Shown: positions 9,484 through 19,386 of the stretch, piece after piece
Numbering within the stretch: the first letter of the stretch is position 1
Layout: each line of letters starts with the position of its first letter
NCBI GenBank assembly: GCA_002381565.1
Contig: DFWZ01000056.1
Location: forward strand, 1-64,000
Source of the DNA: Gallionella sp. UBA4121
GTDB taxonomy: Bacteria > Pseudomonadota > Gammaproteobacteria > Burkholderiales > Gallionellaceae
DNA: 64,000 nt
Direction of reading: 5' to 3'
The notes under the pieces: model-generated
What the model was told of the DNA's origin: nothing
Seen by the model: the letters and a program-made list of their open reading frames with translations, nothing else
Databases searched by the model: none
Position numbers and translations under genes: made by a program

Positions 9484-12400
9484 CTACCGCACCAATCTTC
9501 GTTTGCCCTCTTGATAGGTAATCCGATGCTGAGTTTCTAAGTCGATCTTTAATTCACTATTTAGCCACTGCATGTCCTGTTCACTTGTTTTAAACATATA
9601 CAGCCTGTTTAAAACCATAAGTCGCAAAAGTCTTGCCGCCAATACATCTTTCTCAACTTCTTTGTAGAGATGCTTTAGCTTGGACCTGGGTAATGGCTTG
9701 GGAGAATCTAAATCAATACCAATTTCAATAAGCCTCAAGGCTGAAGTGCCCTCCCTTTCTACGAGTCCGGAGACATCCTCAGCTAAACTCTCAGAGCTCG
9801 CGGCCTGCACTGCCCTCATAACAAAGCCAAAAGTAACGAGTTGAATAACTCCAGAAACCACATTTTTGGCAAGTTTTTTTCTGTCGTCCTCTTGCTCTAC
9901 ACCGCCTTTACGTTCCATCGCAGCTTCGATTTCAGCCGCTAATCCTTCTGGATTTTCTTCAAAAAAATCATAGAAATATCGAAGAGCACGCAGTGGGCCA
10001 TTAAACATATCTCCCAGCAACTCTGCTTTACGCCCCCTCTTAATCCTGGAGTATTGATTCTTTAATACCTGGCCAAGTATTTCGGTTGTTTTAAACAACA
10101 TCGTCATTTTGGCAATAAGACTTAAATCAACTGATTCCTCCTCTAGCTCTGCCAGTCCATCAGCGCCATCATCAATCCGGTCTTTAATTTCGTTTCGTTT
10201 TTTTCTGTGTTCAGATGGACTCTCACCAGAATAAATGAGCTTTGGTGCATCATTAATTAGCATCGTCACACTTCCAGTATCGCCCTCAAAGGAAACTGGT
10301 TTTCGGTCACCAAACAAACCGTGCAAAGAACCAGCGATATTGGAAATTACGAAATCATCATTGGTATGATGCGCCAAAAATAGGACTGTATTTGCGTAAT
10401 CGCGAACATATAAGTGTTTGCAGCAATGTTCTATATAAGCACGAATATCCAGGTCAGAGAGTTCGTCACTCAAATACATCCCTTTTAAATAGTAATAAAT
10501 ATATGGGTAACGAAATGAAAATTCTTCCCCCTTACGGCATAGCACCTTGGCTTCAATTAGGAGTTCAAGCCGCGTTCCAAAATCAACAGTATGCCAATTG
10601 GCGCAAAAACGATTATTAAAGGACCGCAGTTCAATTTCGGAAAGCTCATGTTTATTTTTGCAATGAAATTCCCAGGCCAGATGTGAGACATACTGAAACT
10701 GCTCAGTCAGCTTGTCAGCTTTCACTCCTGATTGTTGGAATGCCTCTACAAGGAGGTATTGGTAATAGTAACCAAGCGAACTGTCTTTAAAATCACCACT
10801 ACGTCCTGCTTCCATGCTTTGCAATAAGGTCAGCAGGTACAGAGGCAAAGGTGGAATAACCATTTTGGTCATCACAACGTCCATCAGTCTTTCAGCCTGA
10901 TCACATTGAGCAATGAACTTTGCTTCGTCGACCGTCCCATCATTACCCAATGAATACCAGCGCTCAATTAACTCTGAACGAAGTGTGTAATTAAACGGCT
11001 GAATTTTGTAATGCTCAAGGGACATTAATTGGCGGGACGCATCACCATCCAGCATTTCCGACATCTCAAACATCTCGCTGACACTCACTACAATGTGTTT
11101 GAATCTTTTTCGAAGTTCACACAGCAGTCCAGCCCGTGCGCTTGCCGCCCTCATTGGCCCTTCGTCAAAGTCATCAAGTAACAATACCTTTTGTGATGAT
11201 GGCGTGTTATTGAATTGAACAAGCAAACTTTTGCCATACTGCGCTTCAACAGCGTGACGTATACATACCTCAATTTCAGCCGATGTATCTCTTCTTAAAT
11301 CCTTTCCCTTGATTAACAAAGGGACAAATCCCCGATCATGATATTGCCGATACAACTTAAACAACAGACTTGAGCATCCTGCCTTCTCATCACCTTCAAT
11401 TAGCACACCGTCAGCCGTAACCTCTGGTGCATTTAGACGTCTTGAACTTATGTATCCCCTTGCTTTGTCTCGGACATTGTTTACCTTCATCAAATCGGGG
11501 TACACGTAAATATCTGACAATGTGACATTGACTCCAGCGGGGTGTTTTAAAAAAGCGCCTGGGTCATCCAATACCTCTTGAAAATCTGGGCGCAATGGGA
11601 AAAGACTGCTTTGTTTTGCAGGCAGGTGGTGATAATCGGACCAGGAACCCTCATCAACAGTTGCATAAAGCTTTCCATTCCAGGCATATTGGGTCGAAGA
11701 AAACTGTGATTTTTCAAGATCAATAGCGATAATATTGAACGATGAGTCGTGCAGGTTTTTAGCTTCCTGTAAGACACAACCCTCTACGAATGCGCTTTCT
11801 TCAGCCTCAGCATCATGCACCACGCCCACATTCCCTTGATGTTCGTGCCCGGAGATAACGACATTGGCCAAGTTTCGAACAAATTTTCGGAACTTCCGAT
11901 ACATTGTCTGACTAAACCAGTTAAGTGGATGGTGAATAACGACAAGTCTGATATCCACATTGTCATCTTTTTTGTCTGTATATCGATCTACTGGAAAGAA
12001 CAGTTGACCAACTTCCTCCTCAATTTTAGAAACCCAAGAAATATTCAGGCATTCGAACCCAAGGATTTTTCCATCGACGTGAAATTTACTTGACCGCCAT
12101 AAGCGATCATCCGCAGCATCAGTATTGTTCTCAAGTTGCTCTCTGAATTGAAAAAATGGGGTTTGAATAGCCGTACACGTTTCAATGACAGAGGCGTCAA
12201 TTGACTCCAGCTCATTCCCATCAATACTTTTAATCAATATTTTTCTGGTGCCAGAGTCCAAACCAAAATCACAGTCATGATTGCCCGGTGCCACAATAAA
12301 GGTGACCGGAGCAGATGTTTCTTTGTTAATTGCACCCTTTATTTTATTAAAGAATATGCTTGCCAATTCGTATTGTTCTGCCTTCCCAGAAAAGGCAACA

Positions 12401-12543
12401 TCACCTGAAACAACAATAAAAACGTGTGTAGCTAAAGGTAGCAAGGAAAATGTAGATGAAGCTATTTCCTGTGATTTGGACAGAATTGGATCCAGTGATG
12501 ACTGAATATGTATATCGCTAAGATGAAGAATTATTGCCGTCAT
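9484..12543 (-). CDS. Metallophosphoesterase fused to a STAND-type NTPase, probable defence protein
   Basis: 1,019 residues from ATG 12543 (GGTGA just upstream); an in-frame start at 12585 is less likely because the protein core begins at MTAIILHLSDIHI. The first 250 residues are a calcineurin-like phosphoesterase with all metal ligands: LSDIHI, VVSGDVAF, VAPGNHDCD, VVIHHPLNW, ISGHEHQG. About residues 350-600 form a STAND/NACHT-like NTPase with a Walker A-like GDEKAGCSS, Walker B VLLLDDFDEG and IVVSVSEMFE. The usual Walker A lysine is replaced by cysteine. The remaining 400 residues are helical, without a motif I recognise. Predicted phosphoesterase-STAND fusions are regarded as conflict-system proteins in which the N-terminal enzyme is the effector and the C-terminus the sensor. 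It follows hsdS by 85 bp on the same strand and may be part of the restriction operon. Confidence 0.82.
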   Translation of the reverse strand: MTAIILHLSDIHIQSSLDPILSKSQEIASSTFSLLPLATHVFIVVSGDVAFSGKAEQYELASIFFNKIKGAINKETSAPVTFIVAPGNHDCDFGLDSGTRKILIKSIDGNELESIDASVIETCTAIQTPFFQFREQLENNTDAADDRLWRSSKFHVDGKILGFECLNISWVSKIEEEVGQLFFPVDRYTDKKDDNVDIRLVVIHHPLNWFSQTMYRKFRKFVRNLANVVISGHEHQGNVGVVHDAEAEESAFVEGCVLQEAKNLHDSSFNIIAIDLEKSQFSSTQYAWNGKLYATVDEGSWSDYHHLPAKQSSLFPLRPDFQEVLDDPGAFLKHPAGVNVTLSDIYVYPDLMKVNNVRDKARGYISSRRLNAPEVTADGVLIEGDEKAGCSSLLFKLYRQYHDRGFVPLLIKGKDLRRDTSAEIEVCIRHAVEAQYGKSLLVQFNNTPSSQKVLLLDDFDEGPMRAASARAGLLCELRKRFKHIVVSVSEMFEMSEMLDGDASRQLMSLEHYKIQPFNYTLRSELIERWYSLGNDGTVDEAKFIAQCDQAERLMDVVMTKMVIPPLPLYLLTLLQSMEAGRSGDFKDSSLGYYYQYLLVEAFQQSGVKADKLTEQFQYVSHLAWEFHCKNKHELSEIELRSFNNRFCANWHTVDFGTRLELLIEAKVLCRKGEEFSFRYPYIYYYLKGMYLSDELSDLDIRAYIEHCCKHLYVRDYANTVLFLAHHTNDDFVISNIAGSLHGLFGDRKPVSFEGDTGSVTMLINDAPKLIYSGESPSEHRKKRNEIKDRIDDGADGLAELEEESVDLSLIAKMTMLFKTTEILGQVLKNQYSRIKRGRKAELLGDMFNGPLRALRYFYDFFEENPEGLAAEIEAAMERKGGVEQEDDRKKLAKNVVSGVIQLVTFGFVMRAVQAASSESLAEDVSGLVEREGTSALRLIEIGIDLDSPKPLPRSKLKHLYKEVEKDVLAARLLRLMVLNRLYMFKTSEQDMQWLNSELKIDLETQHRITYQEGKRRLVR

Positions 12544-12628
12544 GATTTTCACCGTTTCCAATTGAAAATAAATATTAAGTCGCACTCATACACAAATATC
12601 TTGATACCAGAACTATAGGAGATTCAAG

Positions 12629-13987
12629 TTACCCCGCCAACTTGCGGCCACATTTGGGTTTGGCTGTTGTCTGTTCATCCCGCTGAGCGCTGATGCGGTC
12701 CAGCAGCACACTGGCCGGTTCGTCGTTAGGGTCTTGCGGCACGAGTTCGCCGCGAAAGGCTTTGGCGAGCGTGGCTGGGGTGAGTTTATCGACCTGCGCG
12801 CGGGCGGCTTTGTAGCGGGCTTCGAGACGGTCGGCAAAGGCGAACAGCGCTTCGACGCGGCGGACGATTTCGGTTTGTTCTTCAATGCTCGGCAAGGACA
12901 GAGGGAACTCCTTGATCTTGGGGAGGTTTAGGTTGGGCTGATTGCCCCCTTCCGCCAATTCCCTCATCTCGAAATAATTTGCTTGGAGCGCCAGCTTTAC
13001 GTAATTCTTGAGCGCCTTTTCTTCGTTGACAATAATGGCCGCGCAAGCCTGATTGATGGTGGCGGAAATACCTAACTCCGTGACTTGTCCGCGCGTTTTC
13101 CCTTCACCATACATGGCGACTAGCAGAGTTCCGATTGGATATGTTTTCAAACGATGGGCCGTGATAGCCGCTTGCGTGACAAATTCCCTGGCATCAGTGA
13201 CGAGTGCTTGCGAAGTGGCGGCGCTAGTAATCCAAGGAGTACCCGTTGAAGCAAAGTATGTCGAATGGGATCGCAACGGCGTGGAGCCTGTTCCAACATG
13301 GGCGACCGATTGCACATCTGTTTGTCTCCAATCCACTGCTTTTGTTTCTGCGCGCCAACCCTCCGTGAGCACGCCCGAGGTAGCAGCGTCGAGGACAGAC
13401 TGGCGGAAGCGTTTGAGGATGACAGGAATACGATCGAGACGGTCGCGGCAGGCATCCACCCGCGCCAGCACCGCGTCGAGTTTGTCGGCGATGCGTTTTT
13501 GCTCGGGGAGTGGTGCAAGAGGAATTTCAGTTGCTGAGATAGCCGACCTGCTCAGCTCAATCTGATTAGTTGTTCCATCGCACATATCCACAATCTTGTT
13601 CTGAACCACTGTTCCCTTAATCCAATTGAAGACATAACGTGAATCTATCAATAGATTGGAGCGAACAATTGTCACATGAGAATCCACTACTTTTGGTGGT
13701 GAGCAATCCGCCTCCTGCACGAGATAAGCTCTGCCAACCGTACCGGTTCCCGTACTGTTCCATAGGATATCTCCGGGTGTCACAAATCTAGCCTTATCCC
13801 AACTCGAGAATTGATCAGGATGTATGTACTTAAGGTGCTGCACTTCCAATCCATTCCAGCGAATACACTTTTGATTAATAACGGGCAATTCGCTATGTTC
13901 GGTGTATTTTGGCGACTTTCCACGTTGGATATAGTCAGCTAAATCGCCAAGTGATGAAGAAACCCATCCGTTCGGCAGCACGCTCAC
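12629..13987 (-). CDS. hsdS: Type I restriction-modification specificity subunit HsdS
   Basis: 452 residues, starting four bases inside the hsdM stop (ATGA overlap), so translation is coupled. It has the two-repeat architecture of HsdS. Target-recognition domain 1 starts at LPNGWVSSSLGDLADYIQRG, followed by a conserved helix (LPEQKRIADKLDAVLARVDA). Domain 2 (WRQTDVQSVAHVGTGSTP) is followed by the second helix (IEEQTEIVRRVEALFAFADR). The helices set the spacer length between the two half-sites of a bipartite target; the target itself cannot be predicted from sequence alone. The subunit joins two HsdM to form the methyltransferase and adds HsdR for cleavage. It looks intact. Confidence 0.95.
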   Translation of the reverse strand: MSVLPNGWVSSSLGDLADYIQRGKSPKYTEHSELPVINQKCIRWNGLEVQHLKYIHPDQFSSWDKARFVTPGDILWNSTGTGTVGRAYLVQEADCSPPKVVDSHVTIVRSNLLIDSRYVFNWIKGTVVQNKIVDMCDGTTNQIELSRSAISATEIPLAPLPEQKRIADKLDAVLARVDACRDRLDRIPVILKRFRQSVLDAATSGVLTEGWRAETKAVDWRQTDVQSVAHVGTGSTPLRSHSTYFASTGTPWITSAATSQALVTDAREFVTQAAITAHRLKTYPIGTLLVAMYGEGKTRGQVTELGISATINQACAAIIVNEEKALKNYVKLALQANYFEMRELAEGGNQPNLNLPKIKEFPLSLPSIEEQTEIVRRVEALFAFADRLEARYKAARAQVDKLTPATLAKAFRGELVPQDPNDEPASVLLDRISAQRDEQTTAKPKCGRKLAG

Positions 13988-15435
13988 GCCTCCACCTCTT
14001 CTACATCCTCGCCCAACTCTTCCAGAATGCCGCGCAATTCGTCCAAAGCGGCTTCCAGTTCGCTCATCGCCTCCTGCGCCAGTACTGCCGGTTCCGGCAA
14101 TTCATCCGCGCTGGTGTCGCTGTCATCCTTGAGCCAGGCGATGTCGAGGCTATCGCCGCGTACGGCGATTTGTTCGCGGGTATATTTGCGGAAGCGCCCC
14201 TGTTCGCCGGTATCTTTGCGCTTGCTCAGCGCCTTGGCACCGCCCAACGGATCGTCACCGAACGCGGCCTCGAACTCAGCAAAGTGTTCGCGAGTCAGTT
14301 GAGTACGTTTGCCGAACTGCGGCATATTGGCGCGCAGATCGTAGATCCATACTTCTTTGGTGTTGCCCTTATCCTTCTCGCCGCGCGTGAAGAACAGCAC
14401 GTTGGTCTTCACCCCTTGCGCATAAAAAATGCCGGTTGGCAGGCGCAGGATGGTGTGCAGGTTGCACTTGTCCATCAGGTCGCGGCGAATATCGCTTCCG
14501 ACGTTGCTCTCGAACAGAACGTTGTCAGGCAACACTACGGCTGCGCGTCCACCTGGTTTTAGCCCACGGTAAATATGCTGCAAAAAGGCGAACTGCTTGT
14601 TGCTGGTGGGAAAGGTAAAGTCGGTACGGCTCGGCAGGCCGCCACCTTTCTTGGTGCCGAATGGAGGATTGGTAAGCATGAGTGTTGCACCTTGCTTGCA
14701 CAACCTTGCTCCATCCTCGCCGAGCGTATCGCCGTAACTGATGCCGCCGTCAATGCCATGCAGCATCAGATTCATCATTGCCAGACGATGCGTATCCTGC
14801 ACATGTTCCATGCCATAGAAAGTGCTGCTGTGGTATTTCTTTTGCTGCGCTTCTGTCCAGCTATCCGGGTCGGTATGTTCGCGCAGGTAGTGGTTGGCCG
14901 CAATCAAAAATCCGCCAGTGCCCGCCGCCGGATCTTGAATGATGTCCTGTAAGGTGGGCTTCATCACCGCCACCATGCTGTCGATCAGCACACGCGGGGT
15001 GAAGTATTGGCCTGCACCGGATTTCTTTTCGTTGGCATTTTTCTCCAGCAAGCCTTCGTAGAGGTCACCCAAACCTTCGCGATGCACGCTGTACCAGTCG
15101 AGTTTGTCGATCTCGGCAACCAGCGTGGAGAGCGTGGCGGGTTTCTTGATGAAGCTGCTGGCGTTTGCAAATATTTCCTGCACCAGAGTCGATCCGTGGC
15201 TGCCCAGATGGATCAGCAGTATCTTGTAGAACTCCAGCCTGTCAGGCGCGGCACGCGCTTCGAGATCTGCCCAACGATGGCCTTCTGGTAGTTGATCTTC
15301 GGTGCCGGTCTCGCGTGCCATCTTGAGAAACAGCAGATAGGTCAGTTCGGTGACGTACTGGTGGTAGGTGATGCCGTCGTCCTTGAGGACGTTGCAGAGG
15401 TTCCAGAGTTTGCTGACGATGTCGTTGGTGGTCAT
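13984..15435 (-). CDS. hsdM: Type I restriction-modification methyltransferase subunit HsdM
   Basis: 483 residues. The N-terminal HsdM helical domain (VSKLWNLCNVLKDDGITYHQ) is followed by the N6-adenine methyltransferase domain with SAM motif DPAAGTGGFL and catalytic NPPFGTKK. The C-terminus is acidic with a helical tail (LDELRGILEELGEDVEE). It methylates adenine in the target chosen by HsdS, protecting host DNA. It is the middle gene of the operon: 21 bp after hsdR and overlapping hsdS by four bases. Length and motifs are those of a functional enzyme. Confidence 0.96.
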   Translation of the reverse strand: MTTNDIVSKLWNLCNVLKDDGITYHQYVTELTYLLFLKMARETGTEDQLPEGHRWADLEARAAPDRLEFYKILLIHLGSHGSTLVQEIFANASSFIKKPATLSTLVAEIDKLDWYSVHREGLGDLYEGLLEKNANEKKSGAGQYFTPRVLIDSMVAVMKPTLQDIIQDPAAGTGGFLIAANHYLREHTDPDSWTEAQQKKYHSSTFYGMEHVQDTHRLAMMNLMLHGIDGGISYGDTLGEDGARLCKQGATLMLTNPPFGTKKGGGLPSRTDFTFPTSNKQFAFLQHIYRGLKPGGRAAVVLPDNVLFESNVGSDIRRDLMDKCNLHTILRLPTGIFYAQGVKTNVLFFTRGEKDKGNTKEVWIYDLRANMPQFGKRTQLTREHFAEFEAAFGDDPLGGAKALSKRKDTGEQGRFRKYTREQIAVRGDSLDIAWLKDDSDTSADELPEPAVLAQEAMSELEAALDELRGILEELGEDVEEVEA

Positions 15436-15456
15436 GTATTTCAGTTTTCGTATACG

Positions 15457-18400
15457 TCAGGCCGCATTGGCCTCGCCATCTTTCCAGATGGATTCGTTGA
15501 AGGTTTCCAGCACCTGCTGGAGTTGCCCATTAAACATTTTATCGAGCCGAACGAATCCACCACCTTCGCGCTTGAAGATAAGGTCTGGATCATCCAGAGC
15601 GGCATGATCCACCAGCAAGTTAGCTTTGGTTTGTGCTGCGATTCGCTTCAGCCAATCGCGCTGCGGCCCTGTCCATGTGTGTGATGACAGCAGTTTTTGC
15701 AGCGCATGATCGACACGCTCATTATAGGGCATGAGAGCATCACCAATGGCCGCTTGGCGAATGTAGCCGACAATGCGCGCTGCAATGTCCTGATTGGTCA
15801 TCTCGCGCCATGCGGTGGCCAAATTTGTTTCAGTAAATCCTGCCTTATCCAGCTCCAGTACCAATTCGCGCAGCTGCTTGCGGGTGAGTTCACGCGGCCG
15901 CGTAAGCACGGTCATCAGCGCCGGAATGTCATTGCTGTGGCTCTTGATGAAGGCAGAAAATTCCTGGATGTAATCTTCCGGCTTTTTCGCATTTCCATAG
16001 CCGCGTTCGAAAGGAATCAGCTTGTCCGCGTGCTCGGAAACCAGAATGGGCTGCGTGTTTCCATCACTCTTACGATCCAGTATCTCCCCGAGATCGGGGT
16101 TTTGTGTAAACCAGGCCGCCACATCATTGATGGGCATTGCCTTTAGCTTTTTAATGAAGTCATCCGCAGTCATCCCGGCTTTGGTTTCAAAATCGCGGGA
16201 AGATTTTTCGGAGAGGTGGCGCTTTTTTCTTTGCAATTTGGCGAGAAACTGGTCACGCACGAACTGGCGGGCTGTTTCGTCACCTACCAATATCAGCTCT
16301 TGGGCCAATTGAGAGAAGCTGATTTTTGGATCAACCACGACTGGCCGCATGGCGGTCATTTCGCCCAGCGCTTCAAAAATATTTACTGCATCGAAGACGC
16401 GGAAGGCCTCTTTTTCGATCTCGTCACATAGGCGCGTGGCGCGGCCCAGCATCTGGTCAAACAGAATGCGACTATTTACCCGCCGAAGGAAGACGAGATT
16501 GCAGATTTCCGGCACATCGATACCTGTAGTAAGTAAATCGACAGTTACCGCCACACTGGGATTGCGTTCGTTCTTGTAACGGCGAATGAGTTGCAGTGGC
16601 TTATCGGCAGCTCCGGTGATCTTGATGACAGCATCATCGTCAACACAACCATACTGGGTCTTGAATGCGTCCTTGAGCAAAGCTACGACCATATCAGCAT
16701 GCGCATCCGTCGCGCAGAAGATGAGTGTTTTACGGCGTGAAGCCGGATCTAATTCTTGAGCAAGGTATTCGCACACAACGCGATTGAATGGCTCAGTAAT
16801 TACCTTGCGGTTGAAGCCATCAACGTCTATTTTTATTTCGTCTGGCGTATTGAACAGATCGACTTGATTGCGTCGCACATCGTAGACTTTTACCTCTTCG
16901 CCTGCCTTCCACTTGATACCATTAGTGGACAGCTCGGTTTTGATAGGGAATGGTGGCTCGTAGTCCATCAGATATCCGTCGATAACCGCTTCCCGATAGC
17001 TGTAAGTATAGATAGGCGCACCAAAAATCTGCGTGGTGTGTAGCGCTGGCGTGGCTGTCAGGCCAACCTTGTAGGCATCGAAGCAATCCAGCACACGACG
17101 GTATTTTGAGATGTAGTCTTCATAACCCCGGAAGCTCATTTCCGTATCGGACAACTCACGATCCAGCAGATAACCACGATGGCATTCATCCACCACAATG
17201 CAGTCGTATTGATCTACGGCAGGCGTGACGGCACCTTCTGCTGCATAGAGCAGGCGCTGCACCATGCCCTGAATGGTGGCAATGTGTACCGCAGTTTCGG
17301 TATCCGGTGCTTGCTCTTCCAGTTCCTTGATGCCAAAGGTGTCGGCAAAAGTCTGGAGATTTTCCATACGCGTATCTTTGAAGGCATTGGCGGCTTGCTC
17401 ACCCAATGCAGATCGATCCACGAGAAACAGGATACGGCGGAAGCGCTTGGCTTTCAGCAAACGGTAAATCAGCGCGATACAGGTCTTGGTTTTACCTGTA
17501 CCTGTCGCCATAGCCAGCAACATCTCGCGCTGACCTGCTTCAATAGCCAACTCAGCAGCGCGAATGGCATCCTGCTGGTATGGCCGTAACGGAAAGCCGT
17601 AGTTAAATGGTGCGTTAGCAAGGTCTTCGTGCGCTTTCGCTTCATCCCGTTTGAGCAGCGTGGTCAGCCCTTCCGGCGTGTACCAGCCATCCAGGACGTG
17701 ACCCAGATAATCAGCACGGCGCAAATCGCAGAACCAGATACCACTCTTGGTGGAAAGCTGGCGGAGGAAGGGACGACCATTGGCTGAAAAAGCGAAGGGC
17801 ACGCGATAAGCGGCAGCACCCTCGCCCCAACATTCACCATGCAGCACTGTTTCATGTGATGGAGTGAAAGTGCGGCTGTAGCGCTTGGCTTGTTGCAGCG
17901 AGCCAGAAACATCAACGTTTTTGCGTTTGGCTTCTACGACGGCAATCGGCAACAGACCCGCGAACAACACATAGTCGGCCGGGCCGCTCTCAGTGGGCCA
18001 TTCGGCGATGGCCAGATTTTTCCCCTTGGTGGGGCGAGTACCTTTGTTGTATCTGAGAATCTGAGAATCCGCCTCCCAGCCAGATTGCCTGAGTTGCTGG
18101 TCGATCAATTTCCGGGTGTCGGCTTCATCCAGCTGAACCGCGCTGGCGGCTGCATTGGCAGATGAGACCAGCTTTACCAATACGCTCTTGGGCTGGGCGA
18201 CCGACTCGGCTTGTTGCTCGGCCAGTCGTTTTTCCAATGCGCTCTTGGCTTTATCAGTTTCTGCCGCCATTCCCTCCCAGAAAGCCTGCTCACTCTTGGC
18301 TTCACTAAGCTTAGCCTCAGTCGCATCAAGTTGCTCGGCAGTCTGGTGATGGATTGCCTGATACTCCATGAGCGCTTTGCTCAATGCCGCCATTTCGGCG

Positions 18401-18849
18401 CGCAGCTCATCACTCTCATCTTTAGGCGGCGTTGGTGGTGCAAAGGGGCCAGATTTGTACGACGGGTCTTTGAAAGTACGATGGAACCACAGGCTTAACT
18501 GCCAAGTCATCTTCAGGACACTTAGCGCCCCCTGATGGTCGCCTTCTAGCGCATGGTTGGCAGCATTGCCCGTGCGACGAACCTCACCAAACAACTGTGC
18601 AATTTCGCGCGGAACGATTCCACTATCCTGAAGGCGACGCAATAATTCATACTGCGTTTCCTCCGGTGCAACAAGCTGACCAGTTCTCGCCGCAATGATC
18701 TGAGCCAATAACTCGGAAAGCTGGCGCAACTTGAGTAAACAGGTATTCGGGTCGTCCGCAAAATACTTTTCCGCCAACATGCCCAAACGCAGCAACTGTT
18801 CATCGTGCTGAGCCAAATGCGCGAAATTTGTCAGGGGTAGTTTAGCCAT
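15457..18849 (-). CDS. hsdR: Type I restriction endonuclease subunit HsdR
   Basis: 1,130 residues. The N-terminus resembles a DUF4145 domain (LLRLGMLAEKYFADDPNTCL), then comes a coiled coil (about 130-220). A nuclease core follows with ADYVLFAGLLPIAVVEAKRK, the D...ExK signature of the HsdR endonuclease. The SF2 helicase motor includes Walker A MATGTGKTKT, DECHRGYLLD, GLTATPAL and TTGIDVPEI. The C-terminal region is of the EcoEI type. The protein translocates DNA and cuts it when unmodified target sites are met. It is the first gene of the hsdR-hsdM-hsdS operon; its promoter should lie in the spacer just right of 18850. No disruption is seen. Confidence 0.96.
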   Translation of the reverse strand: MAKLPLTNFAHLAQHDEQLLRLGMLAEKYFADDPNTCLLKLRQLSELLAQIIAARTGQLVAPEETQYELLRRLQDSGIVPREIAQLFGEVRRTGNAANHALEGDHQGALSVLKMTWQLSLWFHRTFKDPSYKSGPFAPPTPPKDESDELRAEMAALSKALMEYQAIHHQTAEQLDATEAKLSEAKSEQAFWEGMAAETDKAKSALEKRLAEQQAESVAQPKSVLVKLVSSANAAASAVQLDEADTRKLIDQQLRQSGWEADSQILRYNKGTRPTKGKNLAIAEWPTESGPADYVLFAGLLPIAVVEAKRKNVDVSGSLQQAKRYSRTFTPSHETVLHGECWGEGAAAYRVPFAFSANGRPFLRQLSTKSGIWFCDLRRADYLGHVLDGWYTPEGLTTLLKRDEAKAHEDLANAPFNYGFPLRPYQQDAIRAAELAIEAGQREMLLAMATGTGKTKTCIALIYRLLKAKRFRRILFLVDRSALGEQAANAFKDTRMENLQTFADTFGIKELEEQAPDTETAVHIATIQGMVQRLLYAAEGAVTPAVDQYDCIVVDECHRGYLLDRELSDTEMSFRGYEDYISKYRRVLDCFDAYKVGLTATPALHTTQIFGAPIYTYSYREAVIDGYLMDYEPPFPIKTELSTNGIKWKAGEEVKVYDVRRNQVDLFNTPDEIKIDVDGFNRKVITEPFNRVVCEYLAQELDPASRRKTLIFCATDAHADMVVALLKDAFKTQYGCVDDDAVIKITGAADKPLQLIRRYKNERNPSVAVTVDLLTTGIDVPEICNLVFLRRVNSRILFDQMLGRATRLCDEIEKEAFRVFDAVNIFEALGEMTAMRPVVVDPKISFSQLAQELILVGDETARQFVRDQFLAKLQRKKRHLSEKSSRDFETKAGMTADDFIKKLKAMPINDVAAWFTQNPDLGEILDRKSDGNTQPILVSEHADKLIPFERGYGNAKKPEDYIQEFSAFIKSHSNDIPALMTVLTRPRELTRKQLRELVLELDKAGFTETNLATAWREMTNQDIAARIVGYIRQAAIGDALMPYNERVDHALQKLLSSHTWTGPQRDWLKRIAAQTKANLLVDHAALDDPDLIFKREGGGFVRLDKMFNGQLQQVLETFNESIWKDGEANAA

Positions 18850-19230
18850 TACGGATGGTCGCGTTTATTATCGGGCGAAGGCTATCATATAAGCTTGAGT
18901 ATTACGATATGCTGTGAGGCTTATGCTGTGAGGCTTACCGGCTTTAAAGATGTGAGATCGGCATCAATGTGACAGGATGCAACAGTTCCACGCTCCCTAT
19001 AAGCAGACGCTCATAATCAACGGATCGGATAATCTACGACCATCCGCAAGCCGAGGAGCCGACAGTCTTGCTCCTCGCTCTGACTGGCTGTTCATGCCAC
19101 CTATGTATAGTTCACGCTTTTATAATAAAGCTTTTTGAAAGCTGCCCAGAAAAAACAGGCGGTTTTGTCCCTACCCCCTCCATGCGCTGCTTTGCGTGGC
19201 GGGGCTAGAATTACTCCAGCAGGATTTGAT
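18850..19230. other. Spacer upstream of hsdR
   Basis: About 380 bp without a gene. It contains the 14-bp tandem duplication noted separately and probably the hsdR promoter, although no convincing -35/-10 pair stands out. Confidence 0.5.
18908..18935. repeat. Tandem 14-bp duplication upstream of hsdR
   Basis: TATGCTGTGAGGCT occurs twice in direct succession (18908-18921, 18922-18935), about 60-90 bp before the hsdR start. It could be a regulator-binding pair or a slippage product. Confidence 0.7.
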
Positions 19231-19272
19231 ATGCCCGAGGGCGGCTTGAAGTGCTGTAAGTCTTTAAGGTGG
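19231..19272. repeat. Direct repeat, left copy flanking the replication module
   Basis: A 42-bp segment beginning ATGCCCGAGGGCGG and containing TTGAAGTGCTGTAAGTCTTT matches 21903-21944 with only a few changes, in the same orientation. Weaker similarity extends leftward (GTCCCTACCCCCTC at about 19167 versus GTCCTTATCCCCCTC at about 21821). The two copies bracket the repC-repA-regulator operon. Confidence 0.8.
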
Positions 19273-19386
19273 GTCAGCTGACCACCTGCCCAAATATACC
19301 TAAACAAAAAATTATATCAGCTTTAATTAAGCGTTTATTCAAGTATTATTAAAATGTTTTATAAATGTTTATTATAAGAAATACAG

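Noticed and set aside
9274..9540. 88-codon plus-strand ORF
   Set aside because: Only the VKYAFIDQHRDE segment is meaningful, as the IS3 OrfB remnant; the rest is antisense to the STAND gene or unrelated.
19101..19307. 68-codon leftward ORF in the rep-flanking repeat
   Set aside because: Overlaps the direct repeat; composition not gene-like; no ribosome site.
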